From positions 1 to 12,451 of the forward strand of contig JAFRNO010000173.1 in NCBI GenBank assembly GCA_017430155.1: a DNA stretch of 12,451 bases. Direction: 5' to 3'. The stretch comes from Kiritimatiellia bacterium (GTDB taxonomy: Bacteria; Verrucomicrobiota; Kiritimatiellia; RFP12; UBA1067). The translations under genes and the position numbers were made by a program. Position 1 is the first letter of the stretch. Each line of letters begins with the position of its first letter. Shown in pieces: positions 6,210 through 12,451 of this stretch. The notes under the pieces were generated by a model. That model was not told the origin of the DNA. It searched no databases and was given only the letters and a program-made list of their open reading frames with translations.

Positions 6210-6449
6210 TTACCACGAGGCCTTGGTGACGCCGGGGATGAGGCCGTTCACCGCGAGTTCGCGGAAGCAGAGACGGCACACGCCGAACTTCCGCATGAAC
6301 GCGTGGCGGCGGCCGCAGATGCGGCAGCGGTTGTACGCGCGCACGTTCGCCTTCGTGAGGGGCTTCTTGCCCTCGGCGACGCGCTTGGCGTCCTTGGCCT
6401 TCGCCGCGTGCAGACGCGCGGCCTTCTCCATGAGACATTTCTTTGCCAT
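6210..6449 (-). CDS. rpsN: 30S ribosomal protein S14, zinc-binding type with extended N-terminus
   Basis: The 79-residue protein ends in the canonical VNGLIPGVTKASW. It contains a full zinc-ribbon motif: C42-x2-C45 in NRCRICGRR and C58-x2-C61 in GVCRLCFREL. Zinc-type S14 is usually about 61 residues. Here some 18 extra residues, Lys/Ala-rich (about 10-33), separate the conserved start MAKKCLMEK from VRAYNRC. The start is firm, because MAKK-x-x-x-EK matches the family N-terminus and GGAGG at 6459-6463 lies 9 bases upstream. A fifth Cys (C5) is unlikely to bind zinc. The frame is clean, so the extra segment is not a frameshift. The gene sits between rplE and rpsH as usual. Confidence 0.97.
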   Translation of the reverse strand: MAKKCLMEKAARLHAAKAKDAKRVAEGKKPLTKANVRAYNRCRICGRRHAFMRKFGVCRLCFRELAVNGLIPGVTKASW

Positions 6450-6452
6450 GAA

Positions 6453-6989
6453 TTAGTTCCTCCCCGCAAACGGCATGCCGAGCGCAACGAGCAGCTCCTT
6501 GGCGGCCTTGTTGTCCTTCGAAGTGGTCACGAACGTCACGTCCATGCCGCAGTTGGGGCCCGTCGCCTCCACGAGTTCCGGGAAGATCGCGTGCTCCTTG
6601 AGGCCGAGCGTGTAGTTGCCGCGGCCGTCGAAGCCGCGGTTCGGCACGCCGCGGAAGTCGCGGATGCGCGGCAGGGCCGCGTTGATGAGACGTTCGGCGA
6701 AGTCCCACATGCGGTCGCCGCGGAGGGTGACCTTCGCGCCGATGACCATGCCCTCGCGCAGCTTGAAGTTCGAGATGGACTTCTTCGCCTTGCAGAGGAG
6801 CGGCCTCTGGCCCGTGATCGCCGTGAGGTCGTCCACGATGCCCTTCTGCTCGTCCTTCGAGACGATGCCGAAGCCCATGTTGACCACGATCTTCCGGAGA
6901 CGCGGGACGAGCATCCGGTTCGTCGTGCCGAGTTTCTGCTCGAGCTCGCCGACGATGCGGTTGGTGTATTCTTCTTTCAGCTTAGCCAT
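6453..6989 (-). CDS. rplE: 50S ribosomal protein L5
   Basis: The 178-residue protein binds 5S rRNA and contacts P-site tRNA in the central protuberance. Typical segments are VPRLRKIVVNMGFG, the KAKKSISNFKLREGMVIGAK core with VTLRGDRMWDF, and RDFRGVPNRGFDGRGNYTLG, then the C-terminal GMDVTFVTTSKDNKAAKELL. Length is standard. A GAGGAA at 6996-7001, overlapping the rplX stop region, precedes the ATG by 6 bases. Confidence 0.98.
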   Translation of the reverse strand: MAKLKEEYTNRIVGELEQKLGTTNRMLVPRLRKIVVNMGFGIVSKDEQKGIVDDLTAITGQRPLLCKAKKSISNFKLREGMVIGAKVTLRGDRMWDFAERLINAALPRIRDFRGVPNRGFDGRGNYTLGLKEHAIFPELVEATGPNCGMDVTFVTTSKDNKAAKELLVALGMPFAGRN

Positions 6990-6999
6990 GGCGAGTTCC

Positions 7000-7311
7000 T
7001 CAGATGATCTTCCCGGAGGCCTTGAGCCGGCGCGCCTTCTTGCCGTCTTTCTCGGCGGCGGCCACGCGCGTGCCCTTCTTCGCGTCGGGATCGTAGGGCA
7101 TCAGCTTGCAGAGGGCGATCGGGAACTCCCGGTCGATGAGCCCGCCCTGCGTGCGCTCGGTGCGGCGGACGGCCTTCTTGTGGACGTTGATTCCGGACAC
7201 GATCGCCGTGCCCTTCTTCCTGTCCACGCTCTGGACGACCCCGGTGCGCCCGGCGTCGTTACCGTGAGTCACGATCACGGTGTCGTTCTTGCGAATACGT
7301 GCGATACTCAT
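7000..7311 (-). CDS. rplX: 50S ribosomal protein L24
   Basis: The 103-residue product is an early assembly initiator of the 50S subunit, binding the 5' domain of 23S rRNA near the exit tunnel. The KOW motif is clear: NDTVIVTHGNDAGRTGVVQS, then VDRKKGTAIVSGINVHKKAV. The later GGLIDREFPI and the C-terminal KKGTRV are usual. GAGGAG at 7318-7323 is 6 bases from the ATG and touches the rplN stop. Confidence 0.97.
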   Translation of the reverse strand: MSIARIRKNDTVIVTHGNDAGRTGVVQSVDRKKGTAIVSGINVHKKAVRRTERTQGGLIDREFPIALCKLMPYDPDAKKGTRVAAAEKDGKKARRLKASGKII

Positions 7312-7323
7312 GATGCGCTCCTC

Positions 7324-7689
7324 TTAGACCACTTCCGGGGCCATGGACAGGATTTTCATGTAGTTCTTCTCGCGCAGCTCGCGCGGGACCGGCCCGAACA
7401 CGCGGGACCCGATCGGGTTGAGCTTGGAGTCGACCAGCACGCAGGCGTTCTGGTCGAAGTGCACCCGCTGGCCGTCCTCGCGGACGATCGGCGCGCCCGT
7501 GCGGATGATCACCGCCGTGGCCACCTGGCCCTTGCGGATCGAACCCGTGGGGCTCGCCTCCTTGATGGCGACGCGGATCACGTCGCCCAGGTGGGCGTAC
7601 TCCTTGCGCTGCTTGAGGATGCGGAAGCACATGGCGCGCTTGGCGCCCGTGTTGTCCGCGACGACGAGGTTTGTCAGTTCCTGGATCAT
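7324..7689 (-). CDS. rplN: 50S ribosomal protein L14
   Basis: The 121-residue product lies at the subunit interface and forms inter-subunit bridges with 16S rRNA. It begins MIQELTNLVVADNTGAKRAM and has the conserved LGDVIRVAIKEASPTGSIRKG, then VHFDQNACVLVDSKLNPIGS and RVFGPVPRELREKNYMKILS. Length is typical (122 in many bacteria). GGAGG at 7699-7703, inside the rpsQ 3' end, is 9 bases upstream of the ATG. Confidence 0.98.
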   Translation of the reverse strand: MIQELTNLVVADNTGAKRAMCFRILKQRKEYAHLGDVIRVAIKEASPTGSIRKGQVATAVIIRTGAPIVREDGQRVHFDQNACVLVDSKLNPIGSRVFGPVPRELREKNYMKILSMAPEVV

Positions 7690-7690
7690 G

Positions 7691-7951
7691 TCACTTCGCC
7701 TCCGGCGCCACGATGCGCCAACGCTTGGTCGCGCTCAGGGGGCGCGTCTCCATGATCGTCACGACGTCGCCGACCTTCGCGGTGTCGGCCTCGTCGTGCG
7801 CGTGGTACTTCTTCGAGCGCACGACCACCTTCCCGTACATGGGATGGCGCTCGCGGTAGGTCACCTGCACGACGACGCTCTTCGCGCCCATCTTCGAGAC
7901 GACCGTCCCCTTGCGGACCTTCCGTGCGCCGCGCTTTTCTTCATTCGCCAT
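7691..7951 (-). CDS. rpsQ: 30S ribosomal protein S17
   Basis: The 86-residue primary 16S rRNA-binding protein has an OB fold. RKVRKGTVVSKMGAKSVVVQ, the VVVRSKKYHAHDE segment, and VGDVVTIMETRPLSATKRWR at the C-terminal end are diagnostic. AAGGAGG at 7962-7968 lies 10 bases before the ATG, within the 3' end of rpmC. Confidence 0.98.
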   Translation of the reverse strand: MANEEKRGARKVRKGTVVSKMGAKSVVVQVTYRERHPMYGKVVVRSKKYHAHDEADTAKVGDVVTIMETRPLSATKRWRIVAPEAK

Positions 7952-7953
7952 AG

Positions 7954-8151
7954 TTACTTGGCCTCCTTCTTCGCGGCGAGGACCGTCAGCATGCGCGCGA
8001 CTTCGCGGCGCAGCAGGCGGATCCGGACCGGCTTCTCAACGTCAACTTTCGACGCGAGCTTGAGCTTCAGGTCGCCGAGTTCCTTGCGGACCTCCGCGAT
8101 CTTCGCCTCGAGCTCCTCCGCGCCGAGTTCCTTCAGTTCGTTCGTCTTCAT
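7954..8151 (-). CDS. rpmC: 50S ribosomal protein L29
   Basis: The 65-residue helical-hairpin protein sits near the polypeptide exit and, with L23, contributes to the docking site for trigger factor and SRP. The sequence MKTNELKELGAEELEAKIAE leads to the conserved LKLKLASKVDVEKPVRIRLL and RREVARMLTVL. A longer reading of the same frame to 8514 is a shadow of rplP. The true ATG (8151) overlaps the rplP stop as TGATG, with AGGAG at 8162-8166 upstream. Confidence 0.97.
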   Translation of the reverse strand: MKTNELKELGAEELEAKIAEVRKELGDLKLKLASKVDVEKPVRIRLLRREVARMLTVLAAKKEAK

Positions 8152-8573
8152 CAGATCTTCACTCCTGCACGCGTGATGAACTTCGTGTGGATGCCGATCT
8201 TCGTGGCGGCGAGGCGGAGGCACTCGCGCGCCACCTCCTCTGACACGCCGCCGATCTCGAACAGCACCTTGCCGGGGAGCACGACGGCCACCCAGAACTC
8301 CGGGTTGCCCTTGCCCCCGCCCATGCGCACCTCGATCGGCTTGCGCGTGACCGGCTTGTCGGGGAACATGCGGATCCAGAGCTTGCCCTTGCGCTTCATC
8401 TCGCGGTTGATCGCGACGCGGCAGGCTTCGATCTGCGTGGCCGTCAGGAACCCGCGCGTGGTCGCCTTGAGCCCGAACTCGCCGTACGCGAGCTCGGCGC
8501 CCGAGGTGGCCCATCCGCCGCGGTTCCCCTTGGACTGTTTACGGTACTTGACCCTCTTGGGCATCAACGGCAT
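8151..8573 (-). CDS. rplP: 50S ribosomal protein L16
   Basis: The 140-residue product binds near the A site and peptidyl transferase centre and is needed for late 50S assembly. It begins MPLMPKRVKYRKQSKGNRGG, and has GEFGLKATTRGFLTATQIEA, then AINREMKRKGKLWIRMFPDK, RMGGGKGNPEFWVAVVLPGK and the C-terminal AATKI. Two Met starts are possible. The first is chosen because GGAGG at 8580-8584 runs into the rpsC stop, 6 bases upstream; it would be 15 bases from the second. Length is normal. Confidence 0.97.
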   Translation of the reverse strand: MPLMPKRVKYRKQSKGNRGGWATSGAELAYGEFGLKATTRGFLTATQIEACRVAINREMKRKGKLWIRMFPDKPVTRKPIEVRMGGGKGNPEFWVAVVLPGKVLFEIGGVSEEVARECLRLAATKIGIHTKFITRAGVKI

Positions 8574-8576
8574 GGC

Positions 8577-9278
8577 TTACCTCCGCTCCTTGCGCTCGCC
8601 GCGCTCGCCGCGGTCGCCGCGCTCGCGGCGGCCCTCCGGACGGCGGGTCGGCTGGAAATCCTCGCGCTTGCAGATCCACACCTTCACGCCGATCTTGCCG
8701 GCGGTGGTGTTGGCCTCCGCAAACCCGTAGTCGATGTTCGCCCGCAGCGTGTGCAGCGGGACCTTGCCCTCGCGGCCCCATTCAACGCGCGCGATTTCCG
8801 CGCCGTTGATGCGGCCCGAGGCGTGGATCTTGATTCCGTCCACGCCCATGTCGATCGCGAGCTTCTGCGCGCGCTTCATGGCGCGCTTCAGCGCGATGCG
8901 GCGCTCGAGCTGCTGGGCAATGGACTCCGCCACGAGCTGCGCGTCCGCGTCCGCGTCGCGCACCTCCTTGATCTCGAGGTAGACCTCCTTCTTGGTCAGC
9001 TTCTCGAGGTCCGTGCGGACGTTGTCCACGTCCTGGCCCTTCTTGCCGATGATCACGCCGGGACGGGCGCTGAAGAGGCTCACGCGCACGCGGTTCGCGT
9101 AGCGCTCGATGAGCACCTTCGAGAGCGCCGCCTCCGCGAAGCGCTTCTTCACGGCCTCGCGGATCTTCTGGTCCTCGACCAGGAAGTCGGCGAACGCCTT
9201 TTTCGGCGCGAACCAGCGACTGCGCCAGGCGCGGTTGACGGGCAGGCGAAACCCGGTGGGATTGACTTTCTGTCCCAT
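8577..9278 (-). CDS. rpsC: 30S ribosomal protein S3
   Basis: The 233-residue product lies at the mRNA entry channel and takes part in mRNA unwinding. It starts MGQKVNPTGFRLPVNRAWRS, and the KH domain has RPGVIIGKKGQDVDNVRTDL. The C-terminal S3 domain includes GVDGIKIHASGRINGAEIAR, then GKVPLHTLRANIDYGFAEA and GKIGVKVWICKRE. The last 18 or so residues (216-233) form a charged tail rich in Arg, Gly, Glu and Asp, encoded by a 9-base tandem repeat. Tails of this kind are variable among bacteria. AAGGAG at 9289-9294 precedes the ATG by 10 bases. Confidence 0.98.
   Translation of the reverse strand: MGQKVNPTGFRLPVNRAWRSRWFAPKKAFADFLVEDQKIREAVKKRFAEAALSKVLIERYANRVRVSLFSARPGVIIGKKGQDVDNVRTDLEKLTKKEVYLEIKEVRDADADAQLVAESIAQQLERRIALKRAMKRAQKLAIDMGVDGIKIHASGRINGAEIARVEWGREGKVPLHTLRANIDYGFAEANTTAGKIGVKVWICKREDFQPTRRPEGRRERGDRGERGERKERR
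8595..8621 (-). repeat. 9-base tandem repeat encoding Arg-Gly-Glu/Asp units at the S3 C-terminus
   Basis: Three consecutive 9-base units (CGCGGCGAC once, then CGCGGCGAG twice in the coding direction) encode R-G-D, R-G-E, R-G-E near the end of rpsC. The same codons continue less regularly on both sides. Because the repeat is a multiple of three, changes in copy number would keep the frame open. Confidence 0.8.
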
Positions 9279-9279
9279 A

Positions 9280-9624
9280 TTACTTGCTCTCCTTGCCGTC
9301 CGTCAGGACGACCTTGCAGTGGCAGAGGCGGTGCGCGATCGGATGGGCCGAGCCGCGCGCGGTCGGCCAGAAGCGGCGGATGCGCACGGACTCGTCGAAC
9401 ACGCAGAGCTTGACCGTGAGCGTGTCGACGTCGAGCCCGTGGTTGTTCTTCGCGTTCGCCGCCGCGCTCAGCAACGTCTTCTTCAGGATCGTCGCCGCCT
9501 TCTTCGGCGAGAACTCCACGACCTTCAGGGCGGCCGCGACCGGCAGGCCCTGGCATTCGCGCGCAAGCGGACGGCCCTTGGCCGCCGACATGCGGGCGTT
9601 TCTCGTAAGTGCAATCACTTCCAT
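9280..9624 (-). CDS. rplV: 50S ribosomal protein L22
   Basis: The 114-residue product lines the exit tunnel through its long beta-hairpin and helps fold 23S rRNA. ALTRNARMSAAKGRPLAREC and GLPVAAALKVVEFSPKKAAT mark the N-terminal part, followed by LLSAAANAKNNHGLDVDTL. The hairpin is at about residues 83-105 (RRFWPTARGSAHPIAHRL onward). Its tip differs from the common RGRAxxIxKRTSH form and contains CHC in place of TSH. AAGGA at 9632-9636 overlaps the rpsS stop, 7 bases before the ATG. Confidence 0.97.
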   Translation of the reverse strand: MEVIALTRNARMSAAKGRPLARECQGLPVAAALKVVEFSPKKAATILKKTLLSAAANAKNNHGLDVDTLTVKLCVFDESVRIRRFWPTARGSAHPIAHRLCHCKVVLTDGKESK

Positions 9625-9634
9625 GACTCAGTCC

Positions 9635-9916
9635 TTACCTCTTGTCGGCCTTTTCGACGTGGGCGCCGTGCGACTTGAACGTGCGCGTGGGCGCGAACTC
9701 GCCGAGGCGGTGTCCGACCATGTTTTCGGTGATCTTGATCGGGAGATGGACCTTGCCGTTGTGGATGGCGAACGTCAATCCCACGAAATCGGGGAGCACC
9801 ATCGAGCGGCGGCTCCACGTCTTGATCGGCTGCTTCTTGCCGGCGGCCGTCATCTTCTGGACCTTCCGGAGGAGGGATTCCTCCACGTACGGCCCCTTCT
9901 TGAGTGAACGCGACAT
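9635..9916 (-). CDS. rpsS: 30S ribosomal protein S19
   Basis: The 93-residue head protein of the small subunit contacts the A-site finger and S13. The sequence is strongly canonical: MSRSLKKGPYVEESLLRKVQ, KTWSRRSMVLPDFVGLTFAI, and the signature ITENMVGHRLGEFAPTRTFK followed by HGAH. GGAG at 9927-9930 in the rplB 3' end is 10 bases upstream. Confidence 0.98.
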   Translation of the reverse strand: MSRSLKKGPYVEESLLRKVQKMTAAGKKQPIKTWSRRSMVLPDFVGLTFAIHNGKVHLPIKITENMVGHRLGEFAPTRTFKSHGAHVEKADKR

Positions 9917-9919
9917 GTG

Positions 9920-10744
9920 TTACTTTCTCCGCTTGACGATGACTTTGTTCGAGGACTTGCCGGGCTTGCGCGTCTTGCCGCCCTTCGCGAGCTGGCCCCA
10001 CGGCGAGCACGGGTTCGTGCCGCCGGACGTGCGGCCTTCGCCGCCGCCCATCGGGTGGTCGACCGGGTTCATCGCCACGCCGCGCACCGTCGGGCGGATG
10101 CCCAGGTAGCGCTTGCGGCCGGCCTTGCCGAGCTTGATGGAGCCCCAGTCCTTGTTGCCCACGGCGCCGATCGTGGCCTTGCAGCGCACGCTGAAGAGGC
10201 GCACCTCGCCCGAGGCGAGCTTGAGCGTCACCGTGTCCTTGTCGCGCGCCATGACCTGCGCCTCGGTTCCGGCCGAGCGCGCGAGCTTGGCGCCCTGGCC
10301 GGGCACGAGCTCCACCGCGTGCACGAAGAGGCCGAGCGGGATCTGGCCGAGCGGGAGGCAGTTGCCCACCGTCGCCTCGGCCTTCGGGCCGCTCATCACC
10401 TTCATGCCCACCTTGAGGCCCTCCGGCGCGAGGATGTACGTCTTCACGCCGTCGGCGTACTCGAGGAGCGCGAGGTTCGCGCTGCGGTTCGGATCGTACG
10501 CGATCGCCTTGACCTCCGCCTCGACTCCGTCCTTCTCGCGGCGGAAGTCGACGATGCGGATGCGCCGCTTGGCGCCGCCGCCGCGGTGGCGCGTGGTGAT
10601 GCGGCCCTGGTTGTTGCGGCCCGCGGTCTTGCGCTTGGCCCGCGTCAGGCTCTTCACCGGCTTCTTCTCGGTGATCTCCTCGAACGTGGAGGCCACGCGG
10701 AAGCGCATGCCCTGGGAACGGGCTTTAAACGTCTTGAGTGCCAT
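9920..10744 (-). CDS. rplB: 50S ribosomal protein L2
   Basis: The 274-residue product is essential for peptidyl transferase activity and subunit association. The N-terminal OB-like domain contains GRNNQGRITTRHRGGGAKRR and AIAYDPNRSANLALLEYADG. The C-terminal domain holds VRGVAMNPVDHPMGGGEGRT, with the conserved His at residue 230, and then SPWGQLAKGGKTRK. Length is normal. A GAGG at 10754-10757, 9 bases upstream, supports the ATG. Confidence 0.98.
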   Translation of the reverse strand: MALKTFKARSQGMRFRVASTFEEITEKKPVKSLTRAKRKTAGRNNQGRITTRHRGGGAKRRIRIVDFRREKDGVEAEVKAIAYDPNRSANLALLEYADGVKTYILAPEGLKVGMKVMSGPKAEATVGNCLPLGQIPLGLFVHAVELVPGQGAKLARSAGTEAQVMARDKDTVTLKLASGEVRLFSVRCKATIGAVGNKDWGSIKLGKAGRKRYLGIRPTVRGVAMNPVDHPMGGGEGRTSGGTNPCSPWGQLAKGGKTRKPGKSSNKVIVKRRK

Positions 10745-10761
10745 ATTCCGGTTCCTCTCCC

Positions 10762-11040
10762 TTACACGATTTCAATGCGCTCGCCGGGCTTGACCTCGAC
10801 GATCGCGCGCTTCCAGGTGGATTCCGTGAGCTGGCGGCGCGTGCCGCGCACCGTGCGGAGACCGCCCTTCATGTTCACCGTGCGCACCGCGAGGACGTGC
10901 ACGCCGAACCGGGCCTCCACCGCCTGGCGGATCTGGGGCTTCGTCGCCTCCCGGTCCACCTCCAGGAAATACTGGTTGAGCGCGCTCAGGCGCGAGCTCT
11001 TCTCCGAGAGGATCAGTCGCTTGATGATGTCACGGGCCAT
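10762..11040 (-). CDS. rplW: 50S ribosomal protein L23
   Basis: The 92-residue protein sits at the tunnel exit and docks trigger factor and SRP. Characteristic parts are MARDIIKRLILSEKSSRLSA, YFLEVDREATKPQIRQAVEA with RFGVHVLAVRTVNMKG, and the C-terminal RAIVEVKPGERIEIV. A longer in-frame reading to 11436 is a shadow of rplD. The correct ATG at 11040 overlaps the rplD stop as TAATG, with AAGGAGG at 11048-11054, 7 bases upstream. Confidence 0.98.
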   Translation of the reverse strand: MARDIIKRLILSEKSSRLSALNQYFLEVDREATKPQIRQAVEARFGVHVLAVRTVNMKGGLRTVRGTRRQLTESTWKRAIVEVKPGERIEIV

Positions 11041-11681
11041 TACTTCTCCTCCTTGTTGCCGGCGACGCGGGCCATGAGGGCATCGTAGCCGGCCTTGTCG
11101 CACACGATCTTCCTGAAGAGGAGCACCGCGTACGGGTTGATCTCGTTGGCGGTCGCGGAGTCGACGCGCGGCAGGTTGCGCACCATGCGGTCGATCGTCT
11201 CGTTGATGTCCGCCGTCACGACGAGCGCGCTGCGGTCGACGCCGATCTTCTTGAGGAACGCCGCCATCAGCTTCGTCTTCGGCGCCTCGAAGGCGAACTC
11301 GCTCACCACGAGCACGTCGCCCGCCTGGATCTTCTCCGACACGGCGCGCGCGAACGCGAGCTTCATCACCTTCTTGTTCACCTTCACGCCGAAGTCGCGG
11401 GGCTTCGGACCGTGCGCCACGCCGCCGCCGCGCCACACCGGGCTCTGGCGGAAGCCGGCGCGGGCGTTGCCCGTGCCCTTCTGCTTCCAGGGCTTCTTGT
11501 TCGAGCCGGCGACTTCGCCCTTGCCCTTCGTGGAGGCCGTGCCCGCGCGCATCGCGTTGCGGATGGCCACCACCGCGTCCTTGAGCGCCTGCGCGCCCTT
11601 GTCCAGGACGAGCGCGGCGTCGTCGACCGCGATGTCGGCGCCGGCCTCGCCGGCGGACGTGTACTGCTTAATCGTGCTCAT
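11040..11681 (-). CDS. rplD: 50S ribosomal protein L4
   Basis: The 213-residue product binds domain I of 23S rRNA and reaches into the exit tunnel with an extended loop, residues about 47-97 (KKPWKQKGTGNARAGFRQSP, then VWRGGGVAHGPKPRDF). The globular C-terminal part contains FARAVSEKIQAGDVLVVSEF and SATANEINPYAVLLF. In E. coli L4 represses its own operon. The leader where this would act is not in the window. Only a weak, distant SD (AAAGGGG) precedes the ATG, so coupling to rplC across the 3-base gap is likely. Confidence 0.97.
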   Translation of the reverse strand: MSTIKQYTSAGEAGADIAVDDAALVLDKGAQALKDAVVAIRNAMRAGTASTKGKGEVAGSNKKPWKQKGTGNARAGFRQSPVWRGGGVAHGPKPRDFGVKVNKKVMKLAFARAVSEKIQAGDVLVVSEFAFEAPKTKLMAAFLKKIGVDRSALVVTADINETIDRMVRNLPRVDSATANEINPYAVLLFRKIVCDKAGYDALMARVAGNKEEK

Positions 11682-11684
11682 GTC

Positions 11685-12377
11685 TTACTTCGCCCCTTTC
11701 TTCGCCTTGAACGCGAGGGCCGCGTTCTTGAGGGACTTGCGGACGATCACCGTGCCGTTGCGGGCGCCGGGAATGGAGCCCTTCACGAGGATCGCGTTGT
11801 CTTCGGGACGGATCTGCACCACCTCGAGGTTCGCCGCCGTGCGGTTCACGTCGCCCATGTGGCCCGGCATCTTCTTGCCCTTCTCGATCCAGCCCGGGAG
11901 GTCGCGCGCCGCGAGGCCGCCCGTGCGGCGCTTCGAATGGCCGCCGTGCGTCATGTTGCCGCCCGCGAAGCCGTAGCGGCGGAGGACGCCCGCGAACCCG
12001 CGGCCCTTCGTCACGCCCGTCACGTCAACAAACTTGACGCCGTCGAAGTTGGCTACCGTGAGCACGTCGCCCACCTTCACCTCTTCGCCGGCGTCTGGCG
12101 CGAACTCCTTGAGGATGCGCACCTTCTTGTCCTTCAGGCCGCCCGTCTTCTCCTGATGGCCCGCGACGGCCTTCGTGAGACGGTGCGCCTTCTGCTCGCC
12201 AAAACCGAGCTGGGCGGCCACGTAGCCGTCCTTTTCAAGCGTCTTCACCTGGACGACAGGGCAGGGGCCGACCTCGATCACGGTCACGCACACGCGCTTC
12301 CCGTCGTCGGTGAACACCTGGGTCATCCCGATCTTCTTGCAATGTCCGCGCACCACACGGGCGATATCCACCCACAT
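11685..12377 (-). CDS. rplC: 50S ribosomal protein L3 (N-terminus uncertain, joined in frame to permease-like sequence)
   Basis: L3 helps start 50S assembly and reaches the peptidyl transferase centre. From CKKIGMTQVF (12341 downward) the protein is clearly L3, with DVTGVTKGRGFAGVLRRYGF, MTHGGHSKRR and KGKKMPGHMGDVNRT. The 230-residue form uses the first ATG (12377), but the residues before KKIGM (MWVDIARVVRGHC) do not look like an L3 start, which is normally of the M-x-GLIGKK type. A GTG at 12353-12351 would give MRGHCKKIGM and may be nearer the native start. The frame stays open to the window edge, and rpsJ does not end just upstream as expected. The conserved loop normally reading PGSIG is TGGLA (residues 152-156). 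L3 identity is certain; its 5' end is not. Confidence 0.93.
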   Translation of the reverse strand: MWVDIARVVRGHCKKIGMTQVFTDDGKRVCVTVIEVGPCPVVQVKTLEKDGYVAAQLGFGEQKAHRLTKAVAGHQEKTGGLKDKKVRILKEFAPDAGEEVKVGDVLTVANFDGVKFVDVTGVTKGRGFAGVLRRYGFAGGNMTHGGHSKRRTGGLAARDLPGWIEKGKKMPGHMGDVNRTAANLEVVQIRPEDNAILVKGSIPGARNGTVIVRKSLKNAALAFKAKKGAK

Positions 12378-12451
12378 GGTGAGTCCTATGGCGATGAAGA
12401 TCTTCCAGAACCCCTTGCCGAGGGCGAAGCTGATGGCGATGACGAGCAGCA
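12345..12451 (-). CDS. Fragment resembling a DppC/OppC-type ABC transporter permease (partial, truncated by the rplC join)
   Basis: The last ~105 bases of the window, read on the minus strand, encode LLVIAISFALGKG, then FWKIFIAIGLTMWVDIARVV and RG, with no stop. The hydrophobic run followed by W-x-x-x-A-R-x-V-R-G resembles the membrane segment just before the EAA loop in peptide/nickel-type permeases, where the sequence normally continues Q-V-L-S-L-x-E into the EAA motif. Here it passes directly into L3 (CKKIGM) without a frame change, so the EAA loop is absent. It is either a broken permease gene, a real fusion or an assembly chimera. The family call rests on a short stretch recalled from memory. 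Confidence 0.5.

Noticed and set aside
8152..8514. Upstream in-frame extension of rpmC
   Set aside because: This is a shadow of rplP. L29 begins at MKTNELKEL, with its own SD.
9305..9320. CHC in L22 as a possible zinc-binding site
   Set aside because: Two Cys and one His at the base of a beta-hairpin do not make a recognisable zinc motif. They replace the usual TSH.
11041..11436. Upstream in-frame extension of rplW
   Set aside because: This is a shadow of rplD. L23 begins at MARDIIKRL with an AAGGAGG upstream.

Overview
This is a GC-rich bacterial window (about two-thirds G+C by eye) dominated by a ribosomal-protein operon on the minus strand. Read in the direction of transcription (right to left) the order is rplC, rplD, rplW, rplB, rpsS, rplV, rpsC, rplP, rpmC, rpsQ, rplN, rplX, rplE, rpsN, rpsH, rplF, rplR, rpsE, rplO, secY. 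This is the canonical S10 plus spc order, with rpmD (L30) missing between rpsE and rplO. Gaps are tiny or negative. Most starts have a Shine-Dalgarno (SD) sequence that overlaps or lies close to the previous stop codon, so the whole block is probably one transcript.

The usual adk, map, infA, rpmJ and rpsM do not follow secY. Instead there is a tightly coupled trio: NAD kinase (nadK), ribonuclease III (rnc) and a free-standing MetH reactivation-domain protein. Each overlaps its neighbour by 1 to 4 bases. The last gene runs 26 bases into the 3' end of a convergent plus-strand gene at the left edge. That gene is the C-terminal part of a CPBP-family membrane protease of the type associated with PEP-CTERM/exosortase systems.

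At the right edge the rplC frame has no stop and no rpsJ upstream. The last ~105 bases instead encode, in the same frame, a segment that looks like a DppC/OppC-type ABC transporter permease. This is either an unusual rearrangement or, more probably, an assembly join at a sequence end.

Taxonomy: the PEP-CTERM-type protease, the style of the RNase III and MetH-activation proteins, and the high GC suggest a member of the PVC group (Verrucomicrobiota, Kiritimatiellota or Lentisphaerota). This is an inference without a database search.

As a functional unit, the operon supplies most large- and small-subunit proteins that bind early in ribosome assembly, plus the SecY channel. Nothing here looks like a wholly new system. 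The points worth a second look are the rplC junction, the hairpins on both sides of rplO, the loss of rpmD, a longer zinc-type S14, an altered L3 loop and the unusual genes after secY. No gene-free stretch exceeds 80 bases. I saw no tRNA, rRNA, CRISPR array or insertion sequence.
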